Shown here: positions 41,924 through 50,295 of the stretch, one piece after another
Layout: each line of letters begins with the position of its first letter
Position numbering within the stretch: position 1 is the stretch's first letter
NCBI GenBank assembly: GCA_934277375.1
Contig: CAKQTZ010000008.1
Coordinates: 1-64,000, forward strand
Length of the DNA: 64,000 bases
Direction of reading: 5' to 3'
Origin: an uncultured Coprococcus sp.
GTDB taxonomy: Bacteria > Bacillota > Clostridia > Lachnospirales > Lachnospiraceae
The notes under the pieces: generated by a model
What the model saw: the letters and a program-made list of their open reading frames with translations, nothing else
The model's database searches: none
What the model was told of the DNA's origin: nothing
Made by a program: the position numbers and the translations under genes

Positions 41924-43276
41924 TTATAAGTTCGCCTTATACAGCGTCCCCCTTTTCTTCATCCACACAAATGCTCCTACACATATCACTATGGATATAA
42001 GCGATCCTGCCGGTGCCGCAAATCCCATTGGAAACAGTGTGTCAGGATACATGATCGACGCGATATAAGAGCCCGGAATTCTTGCACATACTATGGCTAT
42101 CATGTTGTGTATGAAACCTATGTAGGATTTGCCGTATGCACAGAAATATCCAGTAAAGCTGAAATGGATTCCGGCAAATACGCAGTCCACGATATAACTG
42201 CTTATATACTGGACACCCATGGTCACAACCACCTTGTTCTTGCTGAAAAGTCCCACGAGTTCAGGGGCAAATAATTCAACAACAGCTATGGCTATAACAC
42301 CATAAGCCACTATGATCCCCAGTGCATATCTCAGGATCTTCTCCGCCCTGTCGTGCTTTCCCGCCCCTATATTCTGGGCGGCAAGCGCGGATACGGTTGC
42401 CAGCATGGAGGATGGCACTATGAATATAAAGCTTATCATCTTCTCCACAACGCCCACCGCCGCGGCATCATTTACACCACGGTTGTTGGCTATGACTGTT
42501 ATCACGATAAATGCGATCTGTATGCATCCGTCCTGAACCGCCACTGGAAGACCGATCTTCACGATCTCTCCGAGCACGGATTTTCTCGGAACGAAGTCAT
42601 TTTTTGTGAGCTTCAGCCCGGTATTCATCCTCTTTATTGCGACCAATGATATGATCACGCTGAACGTCTGCGCCAGCGTTGTTCCAAGGGCTGCCCCGAG
42701 CGGGCCCATGCCGCACGCTCCTATAAATATATAATCAAGTGCAATGTTGAGGCCGCACGCAACCGCAATAAAGTACATCGGACTTTTGGAATCACCGAGC
42801 CCTCTGAATATGGAACTTATTACATTGTATGCTGTGATAAATGGAATTCCTATGAAGCAGACAATCAGATAATCCGTGATTCCCTTGACAGCCTCTGCCG
42901 GGGTATCCATAACTTCAACTATAGGATTTATGAATATCAGAAGCATCACCATGAGTGATACTGATATCACCATGAATATGGTGACGGTATTTCCTATGGC
43001 CGCCTGGGCATCCTGAAGCTTCTTCGCCCCCACCGCTTTTCCTATGACGACAGTGGTTCCCATTGCCAGTCCCACCAGGATAACAGTGATCATGTGCATG
43101 ATCTGGGAGCCATTTGCCACTGCAGTGGTTGCACCGGCATCCTTGCCGCAAAACTGCCCTATGATGAACAGATCCGCCATTCCATATAATGTCTGTAGAA
43201 AATAAGACAATAGATAAGGCAGCGCAAAATACGCCATGGTCTTTGGCACACTGCCGGTTGTAAGGTTCTTTTCCAT
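41924..43276 (-). CDS. MATE-family efflux transporter (MerR-linked)
   Basis: The 450-residue protein has twelve hydrophobic segments in two homologous halves, with the MATE-type start PKTMAYFALPYLLSYFLQTL, VANGSQIMH and APELVGLFSKN. It should expel cationic drugs or metabolites using Na+ or H+. GAGGA lies before the ATG. Its upstream region is filled by five 38-bp palindromic repeats, and the downstream MerR protein is its likely regulator. Confidence 0.92.
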   Translation of the reverse strand: MEKNLTTGSVPKTMAYFALPYLLSYFLQTLYGMADLFIIGQFCGKDAGATTAVANGSQIMHMITVILVGLAMGTTVVIGKAVGAKKLQDAQAAIGNTVTIFMVISVSLMVMLLIFINPIVEVMDTPAEAVKGITDYLIVCFIGIPFITAYNVISSIFRGLGDSKSPMYFIAVACGLNIALDYIFIGACGMGPLGAALGTTLAQTFSVIISLVAIKRMNTGLKLTKNDFVPRKSVLGEIVKIGLPVAVQDGCIQIAFIVITVIANNRGVNDAAAVGVVEKMISFIFIVPSSMLATVSALAAQNIGAGKHDRAEKILRYALGIIVAYGVIAIAVVELFAPELVGLFSKNKVVVTMGVQYISSYIVDCVFAGIHFSFTGYFCAYGKSYIGFIHNMIAIVCARIPGSYIASIMYPDTLFPMGFAAPAGSLISIVICVGAFVWMKKRGTLYKANL

Positions 43277-43314
43277 GTGTAATACATCCTCGTCTTTTCA
43301 TGTTGTAGAGACTA

Positions 43315-43491
43315 ATGGGGTCAGACCCCTTCCGTCTGGGACACCTCTGCTTATGGGGTCTGACCCCTTCTGTCTGTGGTTCCTCTGCTTATGGGGTCTG
43401 ACCCCTTCCGTCTGTGGTTCCTCTGCTTATGGGGCCTGACCCCTTCCGTCTGGGGGACATCCGCTTATGGGGTCTGACCCCCTCTGTCTCC
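43315..43491 (-). repeat. five tandem 38-bp repeats with GGGGTC-n-GACCCC palindromes
   Basis: Units start at 43315, 43353, 43391, 43429 and 43467 (the last partial), each exactly 38 bases. Each opens with ATGGGGTCTGACCCC, a 13-base palindrome with one central base, followed by a more variable 20-base CCGTCTG..CTGCTT spacer. The array begins 39 bases upstream of the MATE start and fills the leader or promoter. The unit-4 change keeps pairing as a U-G wobble only on the minus strand, the MATE direction. There are no unique spacers, so it is not CRISPR. Confidence 0.9.
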
Positions 43492-43537
43492 ACATGATAT
43501 TAAACCTTACAACAATTGTAATGTCAACTCATTAAAT

Positions 43538-44017
43538 CTACCAAGGATACTGTCCCTTCTTGGCATATGGCAGGAGTTTGCCATCAAACTTAATGATGAC
43601 TCTGTGGTTGCCATCTGCATCCTCGGTCACATCCACATCAAGGCCGAAATCAATGGCGCTCATGATGGCATTACCACCCTGCTCATGGATGATGTCCTTG
43701 ATGGCCGGACCGTATGTATCGATGACCTCATGAAGTCTGTAGAGTATAGGATCTGTGTTGCCCTTATATGGATGCTCGGCAAGGAATGCTGTGGCAGCCT
43801 TGTCCACACCAAGTGCCTCCGCAAGCTTGTCACAGTATTCCTCTGGAACATACTGCTGTCCCTCAAATGCTGAGGCAAGCCATACTTTATTTACACCTAC
43901 TTTCTCTGCAAGTGACTCATATGTGAGTCCACTCGCCTTCTTTGCAGCCTTGAGTGCGTCAAGCTCATCTGCATGCTGTAATCTGATAAGATAATCTGCA
44001 TTGTTCATTGGTGTCAT
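43538..44017 (-). CDS. cynS: cyanate hydratase (cyanase)
   Basis: The 159-residue protein has an N-terminal helix-turn-helix-like dimer domain (TYESLAEKVGVNKVWLASAF) and the C-terminal cyanase domain with the catalytic residues Arg94, Glu97 and Ser120 in YRLHEV and IMSAIDF, equivalent to Arg96, Glu99 and Ser122 of E. coli CynS. It converts cyanate and bicarbonate to ammonia and CO2. AGGAGG is placed for the ATG at 44017, not for the longer frame. No carbonic anhydrase or cyanate transporter is nearby. An insertion or alternative role is not suggested by the sequence, as all catalytic residues are kept. Confidence 0.93.
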   Translation of the reverse strand: MTPMNNADYLIRLQHADELDALKAAKKASGLTYESLAEKVGVNKVWLASAFEGQQYVPEEYCDKLAEALGVDKAATAFLAEHPYKGNTDPILYRLHEVIDTYGPAIKDIIHEQGGNAIMSAIDFGLDVDVTEDADGNHRVIIKFDGKLLPYAKKGQYPW

Positions 44018-44059
44018 AATATCATCCTCCTTTGATACTGTTCCAATATGAAACCATTG

Positions 44060-44097
44060 TAAAAAAATAGAGGTACTGCGAAACATCGCAGTACCTC
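44060..44097 (-). terminator. terminator of the SGNH esterase operon
   Basis: On the minus strand GAGGTACTGCG and its 11-bp complement with a six-base loop are followed by TATTTTTTT. It lies after the stop at 44223 and just upstream of the cyanase gene. Confidence 0.9.
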
Positions 44098-44222
44098 TCT
44101 GTACTTTCTGAAATAATAATAGTCCTATATACCAAATATTGCAATATACAACATCACGTATTTTTATTTTTCACACAAATCTGCCGTTCTAAGCATTTGG
44201 CTTTCTCTCAGACACAGCGTTA

Positions 44223-45353
44223 TCATGCAACTATTATTGACATAAGATAAAACGGTGCGGTTCCAGCACACTCGTCATCAAGGACAGTTATCTCTAATGT
44301 ATGGAGTTTTTTCTCTCCGTGATGGAGAACATGTTCTATATACAGACAGTCACCCCAGTCCTGATCGAAGTTGCTGTCCAGCAGTATCGGATGTGCATTA
44401 TCACCATCGAGTACAGCCTGTGCCCTGACCGCCGGTCTTGATATCGTCTTTCTGTACTGTATGCCTATGCAGCTTCCCTCAAGTTCAAATGTTATGCTGT
44501 CCCCGGCATGTACGCCCGTCCAGCCATTCTTGAAATGATCCAGATGTCCAAGCTTCTCGTGTGTGTCTGCCCTGAAACCGAAAAGCTTTGGGCTGACCTC
44601 GCGTATTGTAAGCCTTCTTGCGCCTTCATATGCATTTGCGGTCAATGGTGCTGGAAGCACACATGCACAGGCAGCTTCGTCATGGATACTCTCTGTGTCC
44701 GTCTTTGAATCATCAGATAAATTCTCATTTTCCCCGAGATCATCCATAATTTCCTCAAGCAGTTTCGTGATCTCACCAGCCACCAGACCATGTCCCTTGT
44801 CATTTGGATGCAACCCGTCAGGAGTTATCTCTTCTCTGGCATATTCTCCGGCCTTCATACGGGCGTATATTGTATCATGCACGCTCACATGCGGTACTCC
44901 ATAGTGATCCGCAATCCTGTTGTGCACATCCTGGGTGCTCTCACCAGTGTCATAGAAAACATTATTGAGAATGACAACCGCCGGTCTTGAGTGCCAGCCA
45001 AGCAGTGTCCTGAGCACACCCTCAAATGTCTCTTCACAATGACTGTTATCCACATCATTTACACTGAAATCCACAACCACGAAATCCGGCTGGTACATGA
45101 GCACATCAGTCACAGCCCTGGACACACCGTAGTATGAATCCGTACCGCCGATTCCACCATTTACATAGTTAAATCTCGCCTGTGGAAATGTATCGCACCA
45201 CCACTTGTAAACTCTGTAGGCATATGTATACTTGTGCTCTGTCGCCAGACTACCCTGGGTTATCGAGCCGCCAAGGAAAGCGATGGTGAGCTCCTCACCA
45301 TTCTGGGCGCGCCGTATAACCGATTTTATTCTTTCAAGATCACAAACTCCCAT
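44223..45353 (-). CDS. SGNH-family esterase with C-terminal beta domain
   Basis: The 376-residue protein has an N-terminal SGNH hydrolase (about 20-205) with LGGSITQGS (Ser), GGIGGTDS (Gly), FSVNDVDN (Asn) and DGLHPNDKGH (Asp, His). A Ser/Asp/Glu-rich linker (about 205-225) leads to a C-terminal jelly-roll-like domain (about 240-376). There is no signal peptide. The plan fits a carbohydrate esterase removing acetyl groups from oligosaccharides taken into the cell. AAGGAG precedes the ATG. It follows the CE2-like gene by 46 bases in one operon. Confidence 0.85.
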   Translation of the reverse strand: MGVCDLERIKSVIRRAQNGEELTIAFLGGSITQGSLATEHKYTYAYRVYKWWCDTFPQARFNYVNGGIGGTDSYYGVSRAVTDVLMYQPDFVVVDFSVNDVDNSHCEETFEGVLRTLLGWHSRPAVVILNNVFYDTGESTQDVHNRIADHYGVPHVSVHDTIYARMKAGEYAREEITPDGLHPNDKGHGLVAGEITKLLEEIMDDLGENENLSDDSKTDTESIHDEAACACVLPAPLTANAYEGARRLTIREVSPKLFGFRADTHEKLGHLDHFKNGWTGVHAGDSITFELEGSCIGIQYRKTISRPAVRAQAVLDGDNAHPILLDSNFDQDWGDCLYIEHVLHHGEKKLHTLEITVLDDECAGTAPFYLMSIIVA

Positions 45354-45399
45354 GATTTATCTCCTTATGATATCTGCTCCCCACCTGCATGGGTTCCTT

Positions 45400-46452
45400 T
45401 TATAAATTATCCCAGTCTTTTATGTCAAGGCTTTCTATGTATTCTGCCAGCTCCGTCGCCATCTCGCACGCCTCCGGTATGCGGAGATGTCCTGGGGTGC
45501 CAAACCCGTTTCTTCCATATATATAATGAGTTATCATATCATCCTTCATGTTGTCAACCACTTCATCTATAGCCTTATCCCATGAGCAGTCGTGGCAGAG
45601 AAGTGTGGTACAGCAGATTATATGTGCATCCGGATATGTCTTCCGAAGCTTACCAAGAAACTCCATATATCTGGCACGCCACCTGTCAGCCTGCCCTCCC
45701 GTGTACGCATTCTTCATGAAGTCATATGGATGATTATCATTCTGTCCTATAGCCACTATGACGACCTGTGGTGTATACCGCGAGAAATCCCAGTCCATGC
45801 TCTCGCCAAAGAATGGATTGTAATGGATTTTATCCCACGCGCTCTCCATTCCTATCTGCTGAGGCTCCTGAAACCATCCAGTTCCGTCCATCAGTGCTAT
45901 TCCACCTTGGGCTATGTCGTGTATCTGTGCCTTGAGCTTCCTTGCCGTTATCCACGCATATGAATACCAGCTGTTAGAATATCCTCCGTTGTGTACAGGA
46001 TCCTCCATTCCAACGTAGTCGACAGCCTCAGACACCTCACCGGCCGACACCGAATCTCCATACACTTCTATCCGCCGTCCTGAGAGAGGTTTCAGCGGGA
46101 GCACTTTCTCGCCGTCTCCTATCTCATACTCATGTATGGTCAGCTCATGACATGCATCCTGTCTCTTGAAAAATAGCACTCGATGCTCATTTGTATCACT
46201 ATCCGGAACCACTATGTCCAGCTCCGTAATTCCTTCTTTGTTCAGAAAATAACTTCTCTGTGACTGGTCAATTATACAACCCAGATAATTGTCCCAATAA
46301 TTGTTTCTGTTGGACACTTTTATCCGCAGTGTCCTTCCCGTAAATTTCATCTCCGCAGATGTACAAGGATATACCCACACTGGCTTCTCCGCATCTGCCC
46401 AGTCAATACGTCCTGTGTACCTGATCATAACATCATTTGGCTTGATCTTCAT
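45400..46452 (-). CDS. CE2-like acetyl-esterase, SGNH fold
   Basis: The 350-residue protein has an N-terminal beta jelly-roll (about 1-125; WVYPCTSAEMKFTGRTLRI, SNRNNYWDNYLGCIID) and a C-terminal SGNH domain with the Ser in YGDSVSAGE (about 140), IGQNDN and the His in GTPGHLRIPE near residue 320. This two-domain plan is that of CE2 deacetylases, which act on xylan, mannan or related oligosaccharides. No signal peptide. The start at 46452 is chosen for its GGGGAC spacing; ATG 46470 is possible. It is first in a two-esterase operon. Confidence 0.82.
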   Translation of the reverse strand: MKIKPNDVMIRYTGRIDWADAEKPVWVYPCTSAEMKFTGRTLRIKVSNRNNYWDNYLGCIIDQSQRSYFLNKEGITELDIVVPDSDTNEHRVLFFKRQDACHELTIHEYEIGDGEKVLPLKPLSGRRIEVYGDSVSAGEVSEAVDYVGMEDPVHNGGYSNSWYSYAWITARKLKAQIHDIAQGGIALMDGTGWFQEPQQIGMESAWDKIHYNPFFGESMDWDFSRYTPQVVIVAIGQNDNHPYDFMKNAYTGGQADRWRARYMEFLGKLRKTYPDAHIICCTTLLCHDCSWDKAIDEVVDNMKDDMITHYIYGRNGFGTPGHLRIPEACEMATELAEYIESLDIKDWDNL

Positions 46453-46590
46453 AACATTGTCCCCTGTCATTAGTAATATTTCCGCAAATGTATAATCCCC
46501 ATGATGTAGCATATTCTTTTGTCATTCCATTTTGTTCCATATACATTCCTGTCTTCATATTAGTTAGATTTTACCTAATAGTCAAACTTT

Positions 46591-46604
46591 ATTTAGCTAA
46601 ATAT
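46591..46604. promoter_or_regulatory. palindromic operator candidate between divergent CE2 and MATE genes
   Basis: TATTTAGCTAAATA is a perfect 14-bp palindrome in the 301-base divergent gap. A related imperfect dyad (TTAGTTAG..CCTAATAG, 46561-46582) lies beside it. The binding protein is not identified; MarR-family operators have this style. Confidence 0.35.
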
Positions 46605-46682
46605 TAATTGTTTTTAATTACATTTAACAAACCCAATTGCAGAACCATTTTCCCATCTACAACTTATCCGGATAAACATCTA

Positions 46683-46711
46683 TTGATTATTTTCAACTGC
46701 AGTCCTATTAT
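46683..46711 (+). promoter_or_regulatory. promoter of the second MATE gene
   Basis: TTGATT (46683-46688), 17-bp spacer, TATTAT (46706-46711), about 40 bases before the start codon. Confidence 0.6.
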
Positions 46712-46753
46712 ATGGAAGTAAATTGTCCAACACATTTATAAGGAATGAAAGCT

Positions 46754-48124
46754 ATGAAAAGAGTAAACTTTGAAAATGGAAAGATAACACAGAATATACT
46801 TGGAGTAGCCATGCCTATGCTTGTAGCACAGCTCATAAGCCTGCTGTATAACGTGATCGATCGTATCTACATAGCAAGAATACCGGATGTTGGCACCTCT
46901 GCCCTTGGGGGAGTCGGTCTTTGCTTTCCTATCATCATCATCATAACCGCATTCAGCAATCTATTTGGCAGCGGCGGCTCTCCTCTGTTCTCCATCAGAA
47001 GGGGAATGGGGGATGATAAAACCGCAGATACCATCATGAACACCGCGTTCACCATGCTGTGCGGTGCCGCCATCATTCTCATGACTGTCGGTATGATATT
47101 TGCAAGACCATTACTGGTATTGTTTGGAGCATCGGAAAGCGCTCTCACCTATGCATATCCCTATATGATGATATATCTGCTGGGCACTCTGCCATCCATG
47201 ATCTCCACAGGCATGAACCCATTCATAAATGCCCAGGGGTATTCTGTCACAGGTATGCTGACAGTGGCCGTCGGTGCCGCTGCCAACTGCATTCTCGATC
47301 CTGTATTTATATTTGTGCTGCATCTCGGCGTCAGAGGTGCGGCCATAGCCACAGTGATATCACAGATCTTGTCAGCCGCTTTTGTCCTCTACTTTCTGAA
47401 GAACAAAGCCGAATTGCAGGTGAAGCTACTTTCACCGGGACAATTTAGGGAATGTCTGACATACGCAAAGGATATTGTCAGTCTGGGAACCGCTGGGTTT
47501 GTGATGCAGCTCACAAACAGCCTTGTGTCGATATGCTGTAACAGTGTCCTGTCACGCACCGGCGGCGATGTCTATGTGTCAGTTATGACTATAGTGTCGA
47601 GCGTCAGGCAGATCGTTGAAACACCTATCTGGTCAATAGCCGAAGGGGCTTCACCGGTCATCAGCTACAATTACGGAGCAAGGAAACCCGATCATGTCAA
47701 AAAATCCATAGCTATCATGTCATTGCTGGCAGTGATATACATGGTCATAGCATGGAGCATCATACTGATCGCACCCGGGGCACTTATATCTGTTTTCAGT
47801 TCGGACAGCTCACTCATAAATGACTCCATCCCGGCCCTGAAAATATATTTCGCCGCGTTCGCATTCATGTTGCTGCAGTATATTGGCCAGACCACCTTCA
47901 AATCGCTGAACAAGAAAAAGCAGGCTATATTCTTCTCCCTTCTCAGGAAGGCGATCATCGTAGTTCCTCTTACATACCTGCTGCCATACGTCTTCCACCT
48001 TGGAACAAATGGTGTGTTCATGGCCGAGCCTATATCGAATATACTCGGCGGAAGTGCCTGTTTTTTCACCATGCTGGCAACTGTCATACCTGAGCTTAAC
48101 CGTATGAAAAATAAAGGGGTATAG
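46754..48124 (+). CDS. MATE-family efflux transporter, MepA-like
   Basis: The 456-residue protein has twelve hydrophobic segments with GKITQNILGVAMPMLVAQL, NVIDRIYIARIPDVGTSAL (DinF/MepA type) and GASPVISYNYGARK. AAGGA is spaced for the ATG at 46754 rather than the one nine bases earlier. It is divergent from the esterase operon and has no linked regulator. It is clearly different from the MATE gene at 41924, so the two are not recent copies. Confidence 0.92.
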   Translation: MKRVNFENGKITQNILGVAMPMLVAQLISLLYNVIDRIYIARIPDVGTSALGGVGLCFPIIIIITAFSNLFGSGGSPLFSIRRGMGDDKTADTIMNTAFTMLCGAAIILMTVGMIFARPLLVLFGASESALTYAYPYMMIYLLGTLPSMISTGMNPFINAQGYSVTGMLTVAVGAAANCILDPVFIFVLHLGVRGAAIATVISQILSAAFVLYFLKNKAELQVKLLSPGQFRECLTYAKDIVSLGTAGFVMQLTNSLVSICCNSVLSRTGGDVYVSVMTIVSSVRQIVETPIWSIAEGASPVISYNYGARKPDHVKKSIAIMSLLAVIYMVIAWSIILIAPGALISVFSSDSSLINDSIPALKIYFAAFAFMLLQYIGQTTFKSLNKKKQAIFFSLLRKAIIVVPLTYLLPYVFHLGTNGVFMAEPISNILGGSACFFTMLATVIPELNRMKNKGV

Positions 48125-48134
48125 AAAAAGTAAA

Positions 48135-48180
48135 AATGATCCCACAGATACCTATAACGATATCTGCGGGATCATTAATT
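48135..48180. terminator. bidirectional terminator after the second MATE gene
   Basis: AATGATCCC..CAGATA pairs with TATCTG..GGGATCATT around a short loop; a T-rich stretch follows on both strands. Confidence 0.85.
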
Positions 48181-48218
48181 TTCTTTCTATTTTATTGTCT
48201 GGTTTGACAGCATATTAT

Positions 48219-48374
48219 CTAAGCCACTTTCTTATCCTGAGTCATATCCTGTGCATCTGTGGCATCTGCTGATTCACGGTGCATTTTCTCACCCCAGTTT
48301 TCATCAATAAAGCATTTGATCGCTGCAGCGAGTGCTATAACTCCAAATGTATAAGCTAAAATATCCATTGCCAT
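48219..48374 (-). CDS. small single-pass membrane protein, 51 residues
   Basis: GGAGAG is spaced for the ATG at 48374; the frame opens 20 codons earlier without a site. The protein is a single helix (ILAYTFGVIALAAAIKCF) followed by a hydrophilic tail rich in Asp, Ala and Lys (SADATDAQDMTQDKKVA). Not recognised. It may be co-transcribed with the 150-residue membrane protein 110 bases upstream. Confidence 0.65.
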   Translation of the reverse strand: MAMDILAYTFGVIALAAAIKCFIDENWGEKMHRESADATDAQDMTQDKKVA

Positions 48375-48484
48375 AATTATCTCTCCTTCACTGTTTAGCG
48401 CATTCGCGCTGATATCTGTCTGATCACGTCTCACAAATTCTACGAAACGCCAATGAAGGCCCAGATGTAATTATTATTCTATTT

Positions 48485-48937
48485 TCATGTCAAATTCACG
48501 TCACATCTGAGATTTCCCTCACCGGCATATCCCAGACGTTTCTTTCCGTCTTTTCTGTGTATATATTTCAGCAACAGCCACCTTCGGCTGTTTACTGCCT
48601 CCGTGTATCTGCCAGTCAATGCACATACACAAAATATCAGACTTAACAGTAACGCCACAAGAACCGCTGACAACATCCATGTATCCTCCATGGATGACTC
48701 TGAGTCCCCAGTCCGCAGATTTCTTGTCTGAACCATCACCCCTGCAGAGCTGTCCACCGCAAGCATATCGTTGTTCCCGGTATCTATTCCGCGGCTCTCA
48801 CCTAATGATGATATTGAATGTGCAGAATAATTTCTGACATTCGGGTTGTAAAGTCCACAGACTCCAAAGTATGAGACGCACATAACCACAGCAATGATCC
48901 ATGCATATATATTGTAACGTTCTCTGCCTATTGCCAT
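48485..48937 (-). CDS. two-pass membrane protein, 150 residues, unknown
   Basis: A transmembrane helix at about 10-28, an extracytoplasmic loop of about 55 residues (SAHSISSLGESRGIDTGNND) and a second helix at about 92-112, followed by a basic cytoplasmic tail (RRWLLLKYIHRKDGKKR). GGGAGG is spaced for the ATG at 48937; an in-frame GTG three codons earlier is less likely. No family recognised. Confidence 0.65.
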   Translation of the reverse strand: MAIGRERYNIYAWIIAVVMCVSYFGVCGLYNPNVRNYSAHSISSLGESRGIDTGNNDMLAVDSSAGVMVQTRNLRTGDSESSMEDTWMLSAVLVALLLSLIFCVCALTGRYTEAVNSRRWLLLKYIHRKDGKKRLGYAGEGNLRCDVNLT

Positions 48938-49095
48938 ATGCGTCACCTCCCGTATCTGCTAAATATCACTTTATCCATTCACTGTAATTTGATCACAGAA
49001 TATCACGAAATCTATTTATAAAGTATTATATTATATTGGGGAGTTTTTTTCTGCCTAAGCGCAGCTTCTTTAACCGTCTCTTTACCAGTTATTTA

Positions 49096-49374
49096 CTACT
49101 TTTCCTCATTCTCAGGCTGTACAGTCTCTATCCTGAATACATTAATGGTATCCACATCGGGACAGCAGAACACTGCCGTTCCCGGCTCATTTCCCGGAAT
49201 GGTTCCACCATATCTCAGAATATCCACATAGGGAAACGCCACATGCATGGCCATGGGACAAAGCTTGCCTCTCTCCGTGTCAAAATCATATGAATCGCCT
49301 ATCTTGTGTCCCCTGTGACAACCGTGCGGCCCCTTTCGGTCTATAAGAGTTATCTTGATCTGTGGTCTGCTCAT
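49096..49374 (-). CDS. TIGR04076-family protein
   Basis: The 92-residue protein has the short-family pattern HKIGDSYDFDTE, GKLCPMAMHVAFPYVDILRYGG and a C-terminal strand. The family has no known function. Its ATG overlaps the stop of the second pyridoxamine kinase gene (ATGA), so the two are translationally coupled. The pairing suggests a role in handling the kinase's substrate or product (inference). Confidence 0.85.
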   Translation of the reverse strand: MSRPQIKITLIDRKGPHGCHRGHKIGDSYDFDTERGKLCPMAMHVAFPYVDILRYGGTIPGNEPGTAVFCCPDVDTINVFRIETVQPENEEK

Positions 49375-50189
49375 TTCGTTATCACCTCTATATACTGCTC
49401 AAGCGGAATTCCCTTGTACTTGTCAACATTGTCCTTGTTAAGGTCTATAAGTCTCTCCACAACTTTCATGGCTGACTGTACACTGTCCTCTATGCTGTGT
49501 CCTCCCCTGTACTTTCCAATAAGCACAGCAGAGAATATATCTCCTGTTCCCGGAAACCTCACAGGAATCTCGGTATAAGGGAACACGTTTAATTTGTCTG
49601 TTTCACCATCCAACATGAGCGTACTTGTCTGTCCATCTATATTTACACTGGTTATAACAACCGTTTTTGCTCCGTATCCATGAAGTGCATGTGCCAGATC
49701 CTCAGCCTCAGACATGGTCAGAACCTTCTTGTCAGTGTACTTGCCCGCCAGAAAAGCTGCCTCTGTGCAGTTTGGAACTATGAGATCTGCCACTTTGCAC
49801 ATCTGTCTCATATATCCCACCGTATTCTCCGTAACACCATTGTACAGTATTCCATCATCACCCATAATAGGATCAACAAATATAAATGCCCCCTGAGCCT
49901 TCTTCTTCTCGCAGAACTCAGCCACCAGCCTGGTCTGTTCCTCTGATACAAGAAATCCGGTTGCTATGGTGTCAAATGTAAATCCAAGTTCATCCCACAC
50001 CCTCATACTGTTCTTCATATATCCTGTGGTCTCAAGGATATCAAATCTGCCATAGTCCAGTGTATTTGACACAAGTGCTGTTGGCAGATTGTACACCTGA
50101 AATTTCATGTTGGACATGATCGGTATCATAGCCGACAGTGCCACCTTGCCGTAGCCTGCCATGTCATTTATAAGCAGTATGTTGTTCAT
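49371..50189 (-). CDS. second pyridoxamine kinase-like protein
   Basis: The 272-residue ribokinase-fold protein starts LLINDMAGYGKVALSAMIPIM, carries the PTALVSNTLDYG substrate loop, IVPNCTEA, and the catalytic VRFPGTGDIF motif (Asp near 220). It shares fold and motifs with the kinase at 35635 but is clearly diverged, including the substrate loop, where Asn-Thr-Leu replaces Ser-Thr-His. It may prefer a different B6 vitamer or another alcohol substrate. It is followed by the coupled TIGR04076 gene. Confidence 0.85.
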   Translation of the reverse strand: MNNILLINDMAGYGKVALSAMIPIMSNMKFQVYNLPTALVSNTLDYGRFDILETTGYMKNSMRVWDELGFTFDTIATGFLVSEEQTRLVAEFCEKKKAQGAFIFVDPIMGDDGILYNGVTENTVGYMRQMCKVADLIVPNCTEAAFLAGKYTDKKVLTMSEAEDLAHALHGYGAKTVVITSVNIDGQTSTLMLDGETDKLNVFPYTEIPVRFPGTGDIFSAVLIGKYRGGHSIEDSVQSAMKVVERLIDLNKDNVDKYKGIPLEQYIEVITK

Positions 50190-50295
50190 AGTCTCTTCCT
50201 CTTCCTTTTGATAAAAGTATTTCTCTGTATTTTTTCAGTGAGCAGTATGCCGATACCACATCTCATAGTATCTGATGGCATGCTACTCCTACTTT

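Noticed and set aside
43315..43491. CRISPR array
   Set aside because: Units are contiguous with a 38-base period and near-identical sequence throughout; there are no unique spacers and no cas genes.
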